Below the pieces are notes generated by a model. It worked only from the letters and a program-made list of their open reading frames with translations, had not been told where the DNA came from and did not search any database. A stretch of 64,000 nucleotides of DNA from positions 248,001 to 312,000 of the forward strand of contig JBEWZL010000202.1 of assembly GCA_045837725.1 (NCBI GenBank), in the 5' to 3' direction. The stretch comes from Vermamoeba vermiformis (taxonomy: Eukaryota > Tubulinea > Echinamoebida). This document shows positions 35,752 to 47,514 of the stretch, one piece after another. How positions within the stretch are numbered: position 1 is the stretch's first letter; each line of letters starts with the position of its first letter. Both the position numbers and the translations under genes were made by a program.

Positions 35752-37098
35752 ATGGATCAACCAACAACGTTAATTATTGCAAACGATGTGCTTGGTTGGA
35801 TAGGCTTCGTATTGTCAGTGCTACTAGTATGTCTATATGCAATCGACGATAATTACCGCCGATTTCCGTGCTCGATCTACTTGTACTCTTTACTCAGCGC
35901 TGCGATCGTATCGTTTGCAATTCCACTTGGATCTGCAGTTAATCATGTCAATCTTGATGCAACTAATGGCATAGATATTACTTGTAAAGTCCAAGGTAAG
36001 CTATAAAGCCGTTCTTAAAAAATTAGTCTGACCACATCTGCTAGGCGCGATATTTAATTTCGGAATCATCTCATGGCCAGTTTGGATATTGATCGAAAGT
36101 ATTCAAGTATGCTATATCATATATGTATCGATTCGTGCTCATTCTCTGTTTAGGTATTCCGGATGTTGGTTCTCAAAACTTTCGATCAGAATCCAAGAGC
36201 GATCCACAGCGTGATGGCAATCGTTGGCTTTGGTGTACCAGCTGGAATAACGGTTTTGATAGCATGTTTAGATGCTACCGTACCAGGCACGCTTTGGTAA
36301 GCCTGGATCCTCAAACGTTTTAATTCACTGAAAATTCTTTTTCTTTGATCCGAAGCAATCTCAGCGTAAATTTAGTTGAATTTGTATATTCATGGAATAT
36401 TTTACTTAGGTGCATGCTCGATAACCGCAGCTGGGGCTTTGTTGTCCAAGAATGCTGCCTACTTGGTGCATCCGCCGTTTCAGTTGGTCTCTGCATTGCG
36501 ATCATAGTAAATCTGGTAAAAGTAAGCATTACAACAAGCTAATTAACAGAATTTCTATTCAAATTATAATTGTAACGAGAAGTTTTGAGTCAAAAGATCC
36601 GGTACAAGATCTAACCTAAGTTGATTTCAGTTGGAACATAAAGTGCACGATGAACGCAAACAAGCAAAAGAAAAAGAAGACGACAGCACTTCAACCGAAT
36701 TCAACGTCGTTTTAGCTGTCGAGCTACGTCTCGCCGTCTTCGTATTTTTGACGCTTTGTGTCCACTTGGCCTTCACAGTCTTAGGCGTATTAGCTTATGA
36801 AGATAACAAGTATGTAACATTAATTCAATTTTTTAAGCTGTTCTTAAGTAACACTCAAATTTTTAGCTTCACTAACGAAGGCAGATGGATCACGCGTTCG
36901 ATCTTCTTTCATGTTTGGATTTTCTTGCATATAATATTATACGGTGTACGACATGAGCCGTTTGGAGCTGCTAAAAAGAAGATTTTGACGATATACATTC
37001 GCTACACGGTCAAAGTGCCGCATCCAGATCCAGATGCCGATCCTGAAAAAGGCTCGCCGAAGGGTACGGCAGCGGATCCGAACAATTTAAAGCGATAG
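35752..37098 (+). CDS. Seven-helix receptor, cAMP/Frizzled-like, 323 aa
   Basis: Exons 35752-35995, 36045-36106, 36154-36296, 36410-36521, 36631-36809 and 36867-37098. Seven helices are clear. Features of the slime-mould cAMP-receptor/Frizzled group: Cys-x-x-Gln-Gly before helix 3 (CKVQGAIFNFG), a Trp in helix 3, a WC pair in the second outer loop (TLWCMLDN) before the long helix 5, and a charged third inner loop (HDERKQAKEKEDD). The tail is Pro/Asp/Lys-rich (HPDPDADPEKG). It has no cleaved signal peptide, as usual for the group. The ligand is unknown. The class assignment is moderately firm; the 7TM topology is firm. Confidence 0.84.
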
Positions 37099-37239
37099 TA
37101 ATACCGTACTATTAACCACTGTAAATATTGTATAAAGCCATCCTTGACAAGTTTTTAACCAAATCTGCAAAGATCTGTTTGTAAAAAGCGAATTTTTTTC
37201 TGCTAATTTTGCAATCCAATTCGAAACTAAGCACCACAT

Positions 37240-37604
37240 ATGAAGCGCCTATTCTCTCAGACTGTTCCGCCTCCTCCTAAACGAGATCCGCGCAAAAAAC
37301 TCAAAGTTGAGCAACCAGAAATTTGCTTCGATGAAATGGACGTGGACTCCAACGAGGAAAATTCAAATAAAACGTAATGATTACAATATTTATCAATATT
37401 TTACTGACAATGATTCATTTAGCATGATTGTTCAAGATTGTGATCGAGAAGGTACTGTCCTGCGGTTGCTTCCATTATTTGTTTTCTTTGCAATATTTAA
37501 TTGGCGTTTTATTAGATATCGAATATGATGCATTTGGTGTGCAATGGAACGAGCCTCCCAGAGGCGACAAACGAGCTCGATCCTCTAGTTCAGCTTCACT
37601 GTAA
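37240..37604 (+). CDS. Small hydrophilic protein, 83 aa
   Basis: Three exons (37240-37373, 37423-37451, 37516-37604) join in frame. A basic N-terminus (PPPPKRDPRKKLK, a possible nuclear localisation signal) is followed by an acidic middle (EMDVDSNEEN) and a tail with WNEPPRGDKRARSSSSA. No known domain. It is probably a small nuclear or RNA-associated protein, judged only by composition. Confidence 0.6.
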
Positions 37605-37748
37605 AGTCAGCTTCTTCGTAAAATGCATATTATTAAAATAAATAGTCGGTAATAAACTAAAATAATACATCCAATTTTATTATTGGCTAAGGTACAAATA
37701 TTTCGAACTTTCGGGTGGGGTACCAAAAGTTGAAAACTCGGTACGTAA

Positions 37749-38978
37749 TTATTTTGCGCTATTCTCGCCCCACAGAACTTGCATACCAGTTTGACTGTCA
37801 AATAGGTGCGCATGTTTCTCAAAAAATTGCTCTACGGTGGTCTGTTGATCTCGCGGCAAAAACTCATCCAACAACGAGGCGCCCTGTCTGTCCATTTTGC
37901 CTTGATTAAAGACCTCTGCCATGGCTGACAAATGTTGCACCGCATAGGCGTTCAGCGCTTGAGATGCAGCTTGAGCCCAAGCCTCGATCGGTACGCAGGT
38001 GAACGAGATCTGTTTTCCAGTAATTCTTGAAGCAATTTCGTAGTGGTCTTTCCACGAGCCAGTGTTAGAAGGAGGACCTGTAAGAGGTATTTTACGGCCA
38101 AAGTAAGGCTCTGGGTTCATTAAAAGCTTTGAAATGACCACTCCCAGATCTTCTGCCGCAACTGGTGTCTATCCGATAGCCACATTAGTAACGATATACT
38201 ATATGCACGTATATATTACAGATAGTTGTAGGTATTAAATTAAAGCTATTTGGCTACTTACGTGTTTGAATTTCGGATCAAACGGAACGAAGGCTGCTCC
38301 ATGAAGAATGAGAGAAGGACCAGGAAATACTAAATAGTTTTCCAAGAAGAAATACGGATTGATATGAATGACGCCAATATCAGCCCATTCAAACACTTGT
38401 TCTGAGAACCAATGATCTCGGCTCATTTTGCTTTTAACGTCGAAGCCCGCCTACAATAAAAGAGATTTTATTAGCGTCAATATTAATGTAATGAATATGA
38501 AGTACGATTGAAGGTGATTTCAAAGTCCAGAAAAAGTAATTGGATTCGTACTCTTGGACATACATCAATAGTCGCAGCTTGCGACATATTAACAAGGCCT
38601 TTGATGCCCTCTTCTTTCGCGGCACGAGCCATAATTATCGATGCCTGCACTATGCCATCTCGAACTGGAAAACAGAAGTAGATTCGTTTGACTCCCTTGG
38701 AAACTCGATTAGATCAATGCAAGATACCTTATCTATACTGCCAACGTTACCTTTACGGCTTCTCTAACGGAGTTGTAATCGAGCATATCACCCTTGAAGA
38801 TTTCTACGTCTCCGGGCTGGCCAATGGCGGACAAGCGAGTGGATCTGCCGTCGAGAGTGCGCACTAACGCTCGAACGCGATAGCCATGTTGTACTAAATT
38901 CTTTATAGTATGGTAGCCTGTAGATCCGACTTGGCCTGAAGCACCGGTGACGAGGATCAATGGTTTTTGTTGCGACAT
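37749..38978 (-). CDS. NmrA-like NAD(P)-binding reductase, 322 aa
   Basis: Exons 38751-38978, 38564-38695, 38262-38450 and 37749-38168, all phase 0. Rossmann fold with LVTGASGQVGSTGY (NmrA/atypical SDR GxxGxxG form), RALVRTLDGRS (the Arg suits NADPH), GDMLDYNSV, and GVKRIYFCFPV. The catalytic Tyr-x-x-x-Lys of classical SDRs is absent, as in NmrA and quinone-oxidoreductase-like members. The second half holds a conserved TPVAAEDLGVVISKLL and PLTGPPS. It may be a redox sensor or a small-molecule reductase; the substrate is unknown. It is divergent from the P450 gene 622 bases away, which could hint at shared regulation. Confidence 0.88.
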
Positions 38979-39600
38979 TGTTGAGTCTTCTTTAGCTTAG
39001 TAATTTTGTGCTTGTATCGCGCCCCCAAAAATTGTATTTATATTTTCTCGGCTTTAAGGCCTTCCGCGGCAGCTCCGTCAACAAGGAGGCAAATTAAATG
39101 ACGGAGGGAGGCAATTTTGATCCGTCGCTCCATCATTTTCTGAATTTGGCATATTCTAACTACACTAAAATAGGCATCATAAATATCTTTTCAAAGGAGT
39201 TATTGTAATTCGTGGAGTTACCTCATCTGAGATGCGAGTGATTACTGCGCGCTCGACATCAGAAGAAGCCGACGACTAACTATTTCCATTGCAGCATGAC
39301 GTGTAATGCGCGAACTATTTTAATACATTTTTGCTCGTGTTCTGAATGGTTCTAACTTGTGCTGATAAGGGACGAAGATTCGTATAAAGTTTCAACGGAT
39401 AGTTTTGTTCTTTTTCTTTAATTATTGTCAAGACATGACAACTACGTATTGCGCGATAATCCTTCGGAGGTGCTCCTTGATATTTATTTCGTATTTATTG
39501 CATTGAAAAGTTCAAAAATCTTCAAACCACGATAAAATGCTTCAATCGCACCAAAAATGATAGTCACTTGACACAAATTGAGTATTAAAAGCATAAGAAT
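38979..39600. other. Divergent intergenic region, 622 bases
   Basis: Lies between the starts of the reductase and the P450, so it should contain both promoters. It has an inverted repeat at 39073-39106, and GC content is locally higher at 39050-39140. No ORF is supported. Confidence 0.5.
39073..39106. repeat. 8-bp inverted repeat in a divergent promoter
   Basis: Arms CTCCGTCA and TGACGGAG are perfect and separated by 18 bases. A related GATCCGTCGCTCC lies just downstream. The half-site TGACGGA resembles binding sites of basic leucine-zipper factors; a role in controlling the two divergent genes is inference. Confidence 0.4.
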
Positions 39601-41961
39601 ATGATTTGGCAAGTACTACTGGTAGTTGTTGTTGGTTTGATCTTGCGAAGCTATTGGATCAGCACGAAGCGAATGAGATCTGTTCGTCTTGTCAATCCAG
39701 AACAACATCCAGGAAAGGTACAAAATTATATTGCTCAAATAACAAATAATCAGCCGTTCTAATAATTTTATTTTGATATTAATATTTGGATCGCGCCAAA
39801 CTTGATTTTAGTGTCGCCAACTGTAGTTTAACTATTTAAAGCATATCATTTAATGCATTAAATTTATTATGGCAGCATCATAATACTAAGTCTCTATTAT
39901 CTAACGAACAAAATTTTAAGCCACTGATCATGCCTTACGAAGACATGCTTGTTTCTGTATTTAGGTTTATTAAACGAATATTAAGCGGTTCGGTAAGTAT
40001 CTATATTCTTATTTTCACCATTTATCAGCGCTAATCAACGTATTCTATAGACTGAGAGCGATTACGAGTTTTCACCAAAGTTAATCTCTAAGTGGCAAAA
40101 CAGGTACGTAGTATTAAGTACTATATGTTAGTATAGCTCGTATTAATAAAGATGGAATAGTATTCACTCCTTTCAAATGGCTTTTTTCGGCATTCCAATG
40201 ATCGCGACTTGGGATCCGCAGATCATCCGCGAAGTAGCCAGGTAAGAGTTAAACCTTCTAATTACGGTATATAGTTCTACATTTTCGCAATATATTTGAA
40301 AATTTCCGGGATCCAAATAACCTAAGCAATTACTAATTTTTTGTAACAGCAACACGCATCAGTTCGGCAAAGGCAGTAATCTCGGCTTGATCTCTGATCG
40401 CATTATAGGACAAGGTATTCTATTGGCTGATGGTGAGCGATGGTCTAAACAACGAAGAGTAAGTGCTGCTCCACATCCACGAGCGGATATGCGTGGGTAC
40501 TAACCCTAATGGATAGGTTATGAATCCTTCGTTCAAATTTGCAAGATTAAAGGCTATATTTCCTATTTTCGTCGAAACTACTCATTTGCTCATCAACGCG
40601 TTGAAAAACGAAATCCGCGAAGGAAGATCGACTCTGAATCCGTTCCCTTTATTATCAAAGGTGAGTAAGAGTGCCGTAAGATGCTTATTTTGTACGAATT
40701 ATTCACTGATAATGCCTAGATGACGATGGAAGCGATCGGTAAAGCTGGATTCGGATTCAACTTTGGAAATTTCGACAAAGAACCGTCCTTCGAACTTAAA
40801 TCGTATCAATTCATTCTCGAAAAGTTTGCAGATCCGAAGTATTTCTTTGGATTCGTCGCTAAGCTGCCAACGAAAGAAAACAAAATGCTTGAAGAATCGT
40901 TCAAGTCTTTCAACAAGCTTATTACGGATCTGATCGCGAAGAAACGTGCCATGCCGCAAAAAGAAGGTAATATTTTATATAATTATACGGCAACTAATGG
41001 CGTCGGAGTGCAAATAGACCTTCATAAAGTATTTATAAGGCGTTGGCTAAATTTCTTGCAGGCGAAGAAAAAGATCTGTTACAAATGTTAATCGCGGCTA
41101 CTGACGAAGGCGATAAACTTACTGACGAGGAGCTTATTCATAATGTCAACACATTGTTTATTGGAGGACAAGAAACCTCTTCAGCAAGTAAGCATCCAGA
41201 TTCATGAATTTCAAATCCGCAAAACGCTCTTAGTTAAAACTCGTACAATCATCATTAGGTTTAACGTGCACGTTATATTTATTGGCAAAGAATAAGGAGT
41301 ACCAAGAGCAAGTCCGAAATGAAGCCAAAGAGTTTTTGAATGGTCGTGATCCGGAGTACGCTGACATTGCCAAGTGCCCACTAATCAACGCAGTAGTCAA
41401 AGAATCACTTAGGATCTATCCCCCTTTAATAGGCTTCTCGCGCATGGCTACAGAGGATTGCATCGTGAATGGCTACCACGTGCCCAAAGGTACCATGTTC
41501 AGTCTGCTCACAATTGCCGTGCATAAATCTCCCGAGTATTACGAGGACCCTGAAGCATTCAAGCCTGAACGGTGGCTCGTAAGCGATGAAAACGAGAACA
41601 AGATAAACAAGGCTTGGATGCCTTTTGGTGTCGGTAAGGCCTTGCTCGTGTGACAGATCAAAATTTATGCAAACAGCTGCTCATGTTTATCGCTTGAATA
41701 GGGTCTAGAACGTGTATAGGCAATCATTTTACCATGCTGCAAATGAAGTGTGCTTTATCAATGCTAATCCAACAGTTCCAATTCATCGAGACCAGCGAGG
41801 TACGTCACAAAACCAAACTTTTCTCTGACTCTGCGATGACCTTCTTAGTGCCAGCTATATAAACAACAACAACTAACCTTGCTTATGTTTAGCTCAAGTT
41901 CCGTCCGTCAATCGCGCTAAAGCCAGTGGACTCATTCACGATCGGTTTCGAGTTGCTCTGA
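39601..41961 (+). CDS. Cytochrome P450, 511 aa
   Basis: Haem-thiolate monooxygenase with an N-terminal membrane anchor (VLLVVVVGLILRSYW), so probably ER-bound. Eleven exons: 39601-39717, 39876-39992, 40051-40103, 40161-40241, 40350-40458, 40517-40660, 40720-40966, 41062-41187, 41259-41633, 41702-41799, 41893-41961. Diagnostic motifs: WSKQRR in helix C, the I-helix FIGGQETSS (acid-Thr pair), KESLR (ExxR), PERW, and the haem loop FGVGSRTCIG with the Cys ligand, split by an intron after FGVG. Length is normal for the family. I cannot name the CYP family; the substrate is unknown. Confidence 0.94.
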
Positions 41962-42368
41962 TCTGAAGTATGAAAGCAAATACGAATACAACTAGTGCTG
42001 GCATATCGAGGCAAATGGCACGAAGTAATATAAATTGTTATGGAGCCGTGAGTAAACTCAATGTTCTTCAAATATCCCAAGTTACATCCAACTGACGCAT
42101 GTCAAAAGCGTGTCAAGTAAGTTTTCATATCTTCCTATATATCCGCAGTGACTATGGCATGACTTAGCCAGCATTATCGTTGTCACTAAGAAGCATTGTT
42201 AAACTATGCAATGCAATTCCAAATGTCAAAACGTCATTTCAGGCAAATCAAGCCCTGATTGACCTGCTTTCTGGACAGAAGACATAAATAGCCGGATAAA
42301 TTTGACAGTCGCTAAAATCATTTTTCAAGTCCTTCTAACGACCACAAGGCTCATTTCCCTCAGTCAAC
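41962..42368. other. Intergenic, 407 bases
   Basis: Promoter side of the secreted peptidase-like gene. No ORF or element is supported. Confidence 0.4.
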
Positions 42369-43055
42369 ATGAAATCCGTTGTTTTCCTTGCTTTGATTGC
42401 CTTCGCCCTCTTCTCCGTTGCTTCTGCTCAATTCTTGAGCCAAGACGAGGCTGAAGAACTTCTTTCTAACGCTGGTAAGTGTTTATTTTTAGTATTAAAA
42501 TATGCCTATGATAACCAAATTGTTAAACAATTAGCATCCGTTTTTTAACGCTTACACTCGAAATTGAATCAATGCGAGTTTACACATTTTAATATATTTA
42601 TAGGTATCACTTGGACCTCAGGTGGTGGCTGCACCGACAGAAACAACCGTCGCTGCACTTCATTCGAGAACATCCGTGAAAACACCGTCAATGGTATTAT
42701 CGCCTTCACCCAAGGCTCTGGATGCGATGTTGTCATTACTGGTGGAACTGAGGTAAGTCACATTGTCATATAAATTAAATGAATGCGAACGCTATCAAGA
42801 TGGATCTTAGATTAGATTTGGGAACTTCAATTTTTAATGTTTCTTTATCAGACTGGTCACTCTGGTGGTCCTAACTCTCGCTCTCACTGGAACGGCTACA
42901 AAGTCGACATTAAGTTCTCTGATTGCGTTGACGACTACATCACTAGCAACTTTGGTTACATTGGTGTTCGATCTGACGGCGCTCCTCAATACAGATCCGC
43001 TGCTGGTAACATTTACGCCAGAGAGAGCAGCCACTGGGACATTCTCTACAACTAA
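42369..43055 (+). CDS. Secreted M15-like peptidase-fold protein, 152 aa
   Basis: Exons 42369-42474, 42604-42752 and 42852-43055. The signal peptide is MKSVVFLALIAFALFSVASA. The mature protein has four cysteines (GGCTDRNNRRC, SGC, DCV) and the core VVITGGTETGHSGG followed by SHWNGYKVDI, matching the S-x-H-x-x-G-x-x-x-D zinc motif of M15 (D-Ala-D-Ala peptidases). The C-terminal ESSHWDI could supply the E-x-x-H base/ligand. Similar small secreted proteins occur in fungi, amoebae and bacteria. A role in attacking bacterial peptidoglycan, as food or defence, is plausible but inferred. Confidence 0.85.
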
Positions 43056-43760
43056 ACTAAGCAGTAAATGGCTTAGTTCGGCTGTCATGTCCGAGCTAGA
43101 ATAAATTGTACTTTTGAGTAACGTTGCTCTACTTCGATAATTCCTGTCGCTATATGCTAGACGAACTTAGGCAAAGTTAGTTCGCGGCTAGTATTCTCGG
43201 ATTAATTACGTGTGGATTTAAGACCACGTTGAAGTACCGTGTCCCAGGGTAACTTTGGAGTCCGGATGTGCTGAACCTAGAGTACTCCAGGCTATTTGCA
43301 CAACGACTTCATCTACTGCTTCGCAACCACTCAATGTGAGAGGCAATATATAGCGATATTGCAGCTTTCTTGTCGAGATACCGCTACCTCGATCCGTATG
43401 TACGAGAAAAATTTTTAACACCACAACTTTCATCTCCCTCGTGCCTTTTCCTGCATCTTTCAGAAGTGAAGTTACAGTAGTATTTTACATCGTTTCGTGC
43501 AGTTTGAACGGAATAGCACGAGAAAGAAGGGCGTTCGATTTGTTGAACTTTTTTGTTACATCCAAAGCTAACAATACCACAAAATAGTCTAGTAATTCTA
43601 CGAGTAACATGAACTACACTGGTCGTAGAATTTGGTTGCAAGTTCTACCTTCATGGAAATTGCATCCAGCAAGAGAGTGCAATGCTTTTAGATCGCACGT
43701 GTCGTTTTTAGAATCATTGAGCCTGTCCCATGTTTATACTATTGCCACAAAGAAAACGGA
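43056..43760. other. Intergenic, 705 bases
   Basis: No supported gene. An ATG at 43609 opens about 75 codons in plus frame but does not join the receptor frame. The region probably holds the 3' UTR of the peptidase and the promoter of the receptor. Confidence 0.45.
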
Positions 43761-45793
43761 ATGCAACGAGCCATTTATTTATTGGTCAGTAATTATTTTG
43801 CATTATTTTTTATTAACCCGTAAATTATCGTTTTAGATTCTGGCTTGGTTCATTTCAGATGCTTGTTCGTTGGTCGTTATTTCAGAGACATATGGAAATG
43901 TTACATTTAATACTCCCAATCACTTCTATAACACAAGCTTTTTCGTGCAAGCTCCCATTAAGATCATAAATCCAACAGCAGATTGTAATTTATCCGATTT
44001 CGAGCCGTTAAATGGTTATATAATCGTAAATACGGTATTTTCCAATCGATTATGCAATTTGGGCACTTGGCGCGAGCATGGAGTGTTGGTAAGTAATTTT
44101 ACGGATCCGAAATAACGCCAGTTTACGCAACAATCCATAAAAAATTACTAAATTTTGAATTTTAATAGGCAGTGATACTTATTGGATCTGATTATGATGT
44201 GCCTGCTGGCTATCGATACATTTGGGCGTTTATAGATCAGCCTCATTTACCTTTTGGCGAGATCACGCTGAACGTAAGCAATAATTTTGCTTATTATCAC
44301 TTAGTATATGTTTTTATGCTATTATATAGCCTATCCAGATCCAAATTATTTAATTTGAATTGGCACAGGACATTTCTCGGTTACAAGATCTGTTAGCAGT
44401 TGAACCAAACGTAACAGCTATATTTCAAAGTGGAGGTATGTCATGATTTTAGACAAACGATTGCCGCACTTGGATCGATACAAGTTGTAAAGAGTTTATC
44501 AACTTAATTCTGTGTACACGTACGGTCACCTAGTGATAATAATTGCAAGTGTTATTTCAGATCGTAATGAATGGAGAGAATACGCGCAAAGTACTGAACA
44601 AACAGCCCTATTAATATGTACTATAATATTATCATTTGGAGCAGCAATAGTTTCGTCGTTCATTCTTGCTCAACGAATCCGACGTACTGGTAAGAAGAAC
44701 AAGATCGTTACGCGCGACTCCTTTGCAAGTTATACTAATATAAATATTAATAGGCGCTGCAATGGCACTAGATAAACTGAGTTTGGGCCTCGTAACAGTT
44801 TCATCGTTGGATGTTTGTGCAGCGATGATTTTTTATCTCGTGCGACATCTGACGGATCAGATCGGTTACTTTGAAGTCTTCATAATGTTTTTAGTATTAT
44901 CTGATGGACTACAGCTAATAGCATGCCTCGCTATTTCATTTTATTGGTAAGTTGGAACGATCTCGTGAACGTGCGTGCACGCGATCTGCAGCCACTAAAT
45001 TTACATCCAAAAGGGTCTTATTATAACGCTATTATTATAGGCACCATCTAATGAACGACCTCAATAAAACTCCGAACAAAAAAATTCCGAAAAAGATCGC
45101 TGTGCCCTTGTTTATTGCTGGCGCGGTACGTGGATCCTCGGATCTCGTTTGGAAATTACGAGCCTTGCTTAGCTTTGTATACTAATTTTAGATATATAGA
45201 TCATTGCGATAATGTTAATAGTGCTTATTATCGCTATTCCAGTGCCAGCAGCTGATTCGACCACAAAAATTGTTGCGCCGATCTCGTACATTATCATAGC
45301 TATGGTAGGTCACCATAATTTCAATTAATACCAAAACTCATATTAATCTATACTACTAGGCTATTACTATCGGATGGCTCGTGTTCGGCAGCAAGCTGTA
45401 CAAATATCTGAAAAAGAGCTCGGAGCTTTCTGACGGCAAGAAAAGTTTCGTCAAAGATGCAAGTACCGATTATATCGCACTATTAATATTATAATACTAA
45501 TATATACGATACCTACAGTTGTCTACTAAGATCATTATCGCTTCAGTGATGTTGTTCGTGACCCGCATCTTGGAGATCGTGTGGACGATCTGCATTCTTG
45601 TATTCTCACCACGATCAATTCTGATATCGATGGTATATTTGCAGCACTGATGCTCGTAGCAACAAATGTAACGATTGCAATGTTCTTCAAGCGACCAAAC
45701 AGCTCTCAAAGAACTCGGACACCTGAGAACAAGGACTCTGGATCCGCTCCTCTGACAACAACAGCGCACAAAACTCCAAGATCTGACTTGTAA
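43761..45793 (+). CDS. Seven-helix receptor with about 200-residue ectodomain
   Basis: A 24-base first exon (MQRAIYLL, 43761-43784) joins 43837-44088 to make a signal peptide (MQRAIYLLILAWFISDACS). Further exons: 44169-44273, 44369-44435, 44561-44689, 44754-44946, 45041-45125, 45200-45304, 45360-45462, then from 45519. The ectodomain has few Cys and several N-glycosylation sites (NVT, NTS). Helices 1-5 are clear; helix 6 is KIIIASVMLFVTRILEIVW. At the 3' end the frame is troubled: the junction 45462/45519 leaves one extra base, and the frame then stops at 45650, while the next frame (to 45793) encodes a good helix 7 (FAALMLVATNVTIAMFF) and a Ser/Thr-rich tail. The gene probably ends at 45793. 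The ligand is unknown. Confidence 0.72.
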
Positions 45794-46485
45794 TAATGTT
45801 AGCGAATATTTTTTGAACGATTATATAAGAATGAAAAATCGGTCGCAACAAAATTAACATAGTACTACTTTGAGTACAAAGTCAGTATTGCAAGAAGATC
45901 ACGTATGAAGGATCGAAATGCCTCCTATATTTCCGTCACTCATACTGTATTGAATATCGAAGGAACACTTGGTGCTATTTCGTGGATTTCGATTTATATT
46001 CACGCGGAAAAACTAAAAATGGTAAGAACTCGATGACAGTAATGGATTTGGATACGATTCTTAATTTAAGGGAAATTTCAATAACGGAATTATTATCCAA
46101 ATACATGCACAATGCCGGTACGTTTCTTGAAAAGTTTGAGACCTCATTTTGAGATTGACAGTCGTTCGCTCTTGCCTACCAAACACTTACCATGTTTACG
46201 CTTAAGAAAGAGTTGTTTAATTCTTTAGAAATATGTGCCTTCGCCGCTCGTTGACTTTCGATTGACTTAATTGCCAGCTCCGGGAGGCACCAGAACGCTG
46301 CTACCCCGCTTCATAGGGATAAATGTTAGGGGCAATGAAAACATGTGCGGAATAACGCGCAGAAAAAGTATATTCCTCGGTATCAGCCATGAATAGACTC
46401 GTCACGTGAAATCACACATAAATAACGAAGCAATTTCAATTCAAAACATCATCTTCAACCTACTCAACACAACACTACATACTCA
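45794..46485. other. Intergenic, 692 bases
   Basis: No supported ORF. The right end, rich in CAAC and CATC steps before the ATG, is the presumed promoter and leader of the subtilisin gene. Confidence 0.4.
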
Positions 46486-47514
46486 ATGCTTACTACTATG
46501 GCTACAAACGATGTCAAGCCCAGTGGCGCAGGTCTGCTGAGGTTCGAAACTCGCGACACCACAATTAAGGCATCCGCCAAGGAACCTGTAGTTCCTCCTG
46601 GTGTACAACTCACTGGAGCGCCGCTCTTATGGAAGCAATCCATTGCTGGCAAAGGCATCGTTGTCGGCGTGATCGACTCTGGTATCGACCGAACGCATCA
46701 CGATCTGCAAGGCCAAGTGGTGATTGCTCGAGATTACGTGAAAGATAATGCCCCGATAAGCAACTGGAATCTCCATGGAACTCATGTGGCTGGAACCATT
46801 GCTGCCAAAGGAAACATCATGGGCGTTGCTCCTGAAGCCAAACTGGCTGACTACCGTGTCCTTGGCTTGGACGGCAGTGGCAATGTCGATGCCATCACAA
46901 TGGCTATTCGTCAAGCTGTCGTCGATGGCTGTCACATCATCAACTTGAGTCTTGGATCTCCTTCTGACTATCCGCCGATGCACCAAGCGATCAAGTACGC
47001 CGTGTCCAAGAACGTATTGGTGGTGGCCGCTGTTGGCAACAGAGGTGACGGCAAACCAACCACCAGAGAAATAGACTTCCCTGGTGCCTATCATGAAGTG
47101 GTTGGTGCTGCTTCAGTCGCGTACGATCAAGCGACTGGCAAGCTGCGTCCTTCTGATTGGTCCGACACCAGCGAAGAAGTCGACGTCTGTTCAGTCGGAG
47201 AAAACGTTCTTTCGTGTGCCCCTGGCGACAGATACGTAGTCATTTCTGGCACGTCCATGGCCTCGCCTCACGTGTCTGGCTTTGCCGCGTTGCTTCTTTG
47301 CAAAGCGAAGATGAGAACTGACTTGTCAATGATCCCCGAAGAAACGCTGTACAACATGGTGAAGACGACTACTGTTGACACTGGAGTACCAGGAATCGAC
47401 GTTGCTACTGGCGCCGGATTCGTCACGTTCTATCCTGCTATGCCAGATCCGTCCACTCTCAAGTCTCAACCCAACCCGCAAACCGTCGCTCAGATGTTGA
47501 ACACGGCGGCGTAA
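46486..47514 (+). CDS. Subtilisin-family serine protease (S8), intronless, 342 aa
   Basis: Catalytic triad residues by position: Asp64 in GVIDSGID, His97 in HGTHVAGT and Ser257 in SGTSMASPHV; the oxyanion Asn185 is in AAVGNRGD. There is no signal peptide and almost no pro-region (about 45 residues), as in bacterial intracellular subtilisins. The C-terminal extension is short. The gene has no introns, while most neighbours have several, and its coding DNA is more GC-rich than neighbouring exons. This suggests acquisition from bacteria (inference), since expressed as a nuclear gene. A second ATG at 46498 is an alternative start. Confidence 0.94.
   Translation: MLTTMATNDVKPSGAGLLRFETRDTTIKASAKEPVVPPGVQLTGAPLLWKQSIAGKGIVVGVIDSGIDRTHHDLQGQVVIARDYVKDNAPISNWNLHGTHVAGTIAAKGNIMGVAPEAKLADYRVLGLDGSGNVDAITMAIRQAVVDGCHIINLSLGSPSDYPPMHQAIKYAVSKNVLVVAAVGNRGDGKPTTREIDFPGAYHEVVGAASVAYDQATGKLRPSDWSDTSEEVDVCSVGENVLSCAPGDRYVVISGTSMASPHVSGFAALLLCKAKMRTDLSMIPEETLYNMVKTTTVDTGVPGIDVATGAGFVTFYPAMPDPSTLKSQPNPQTVAQMLNTAA

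Noticed and set aside
43609-43836. Plus-strand frame MNYTGRRIWLQ as the start of the second 7TM receptor
   Set aside because: It does not join the receptor frame, whereas the short exon at 43761 gives a good signal peptide with correct phase.
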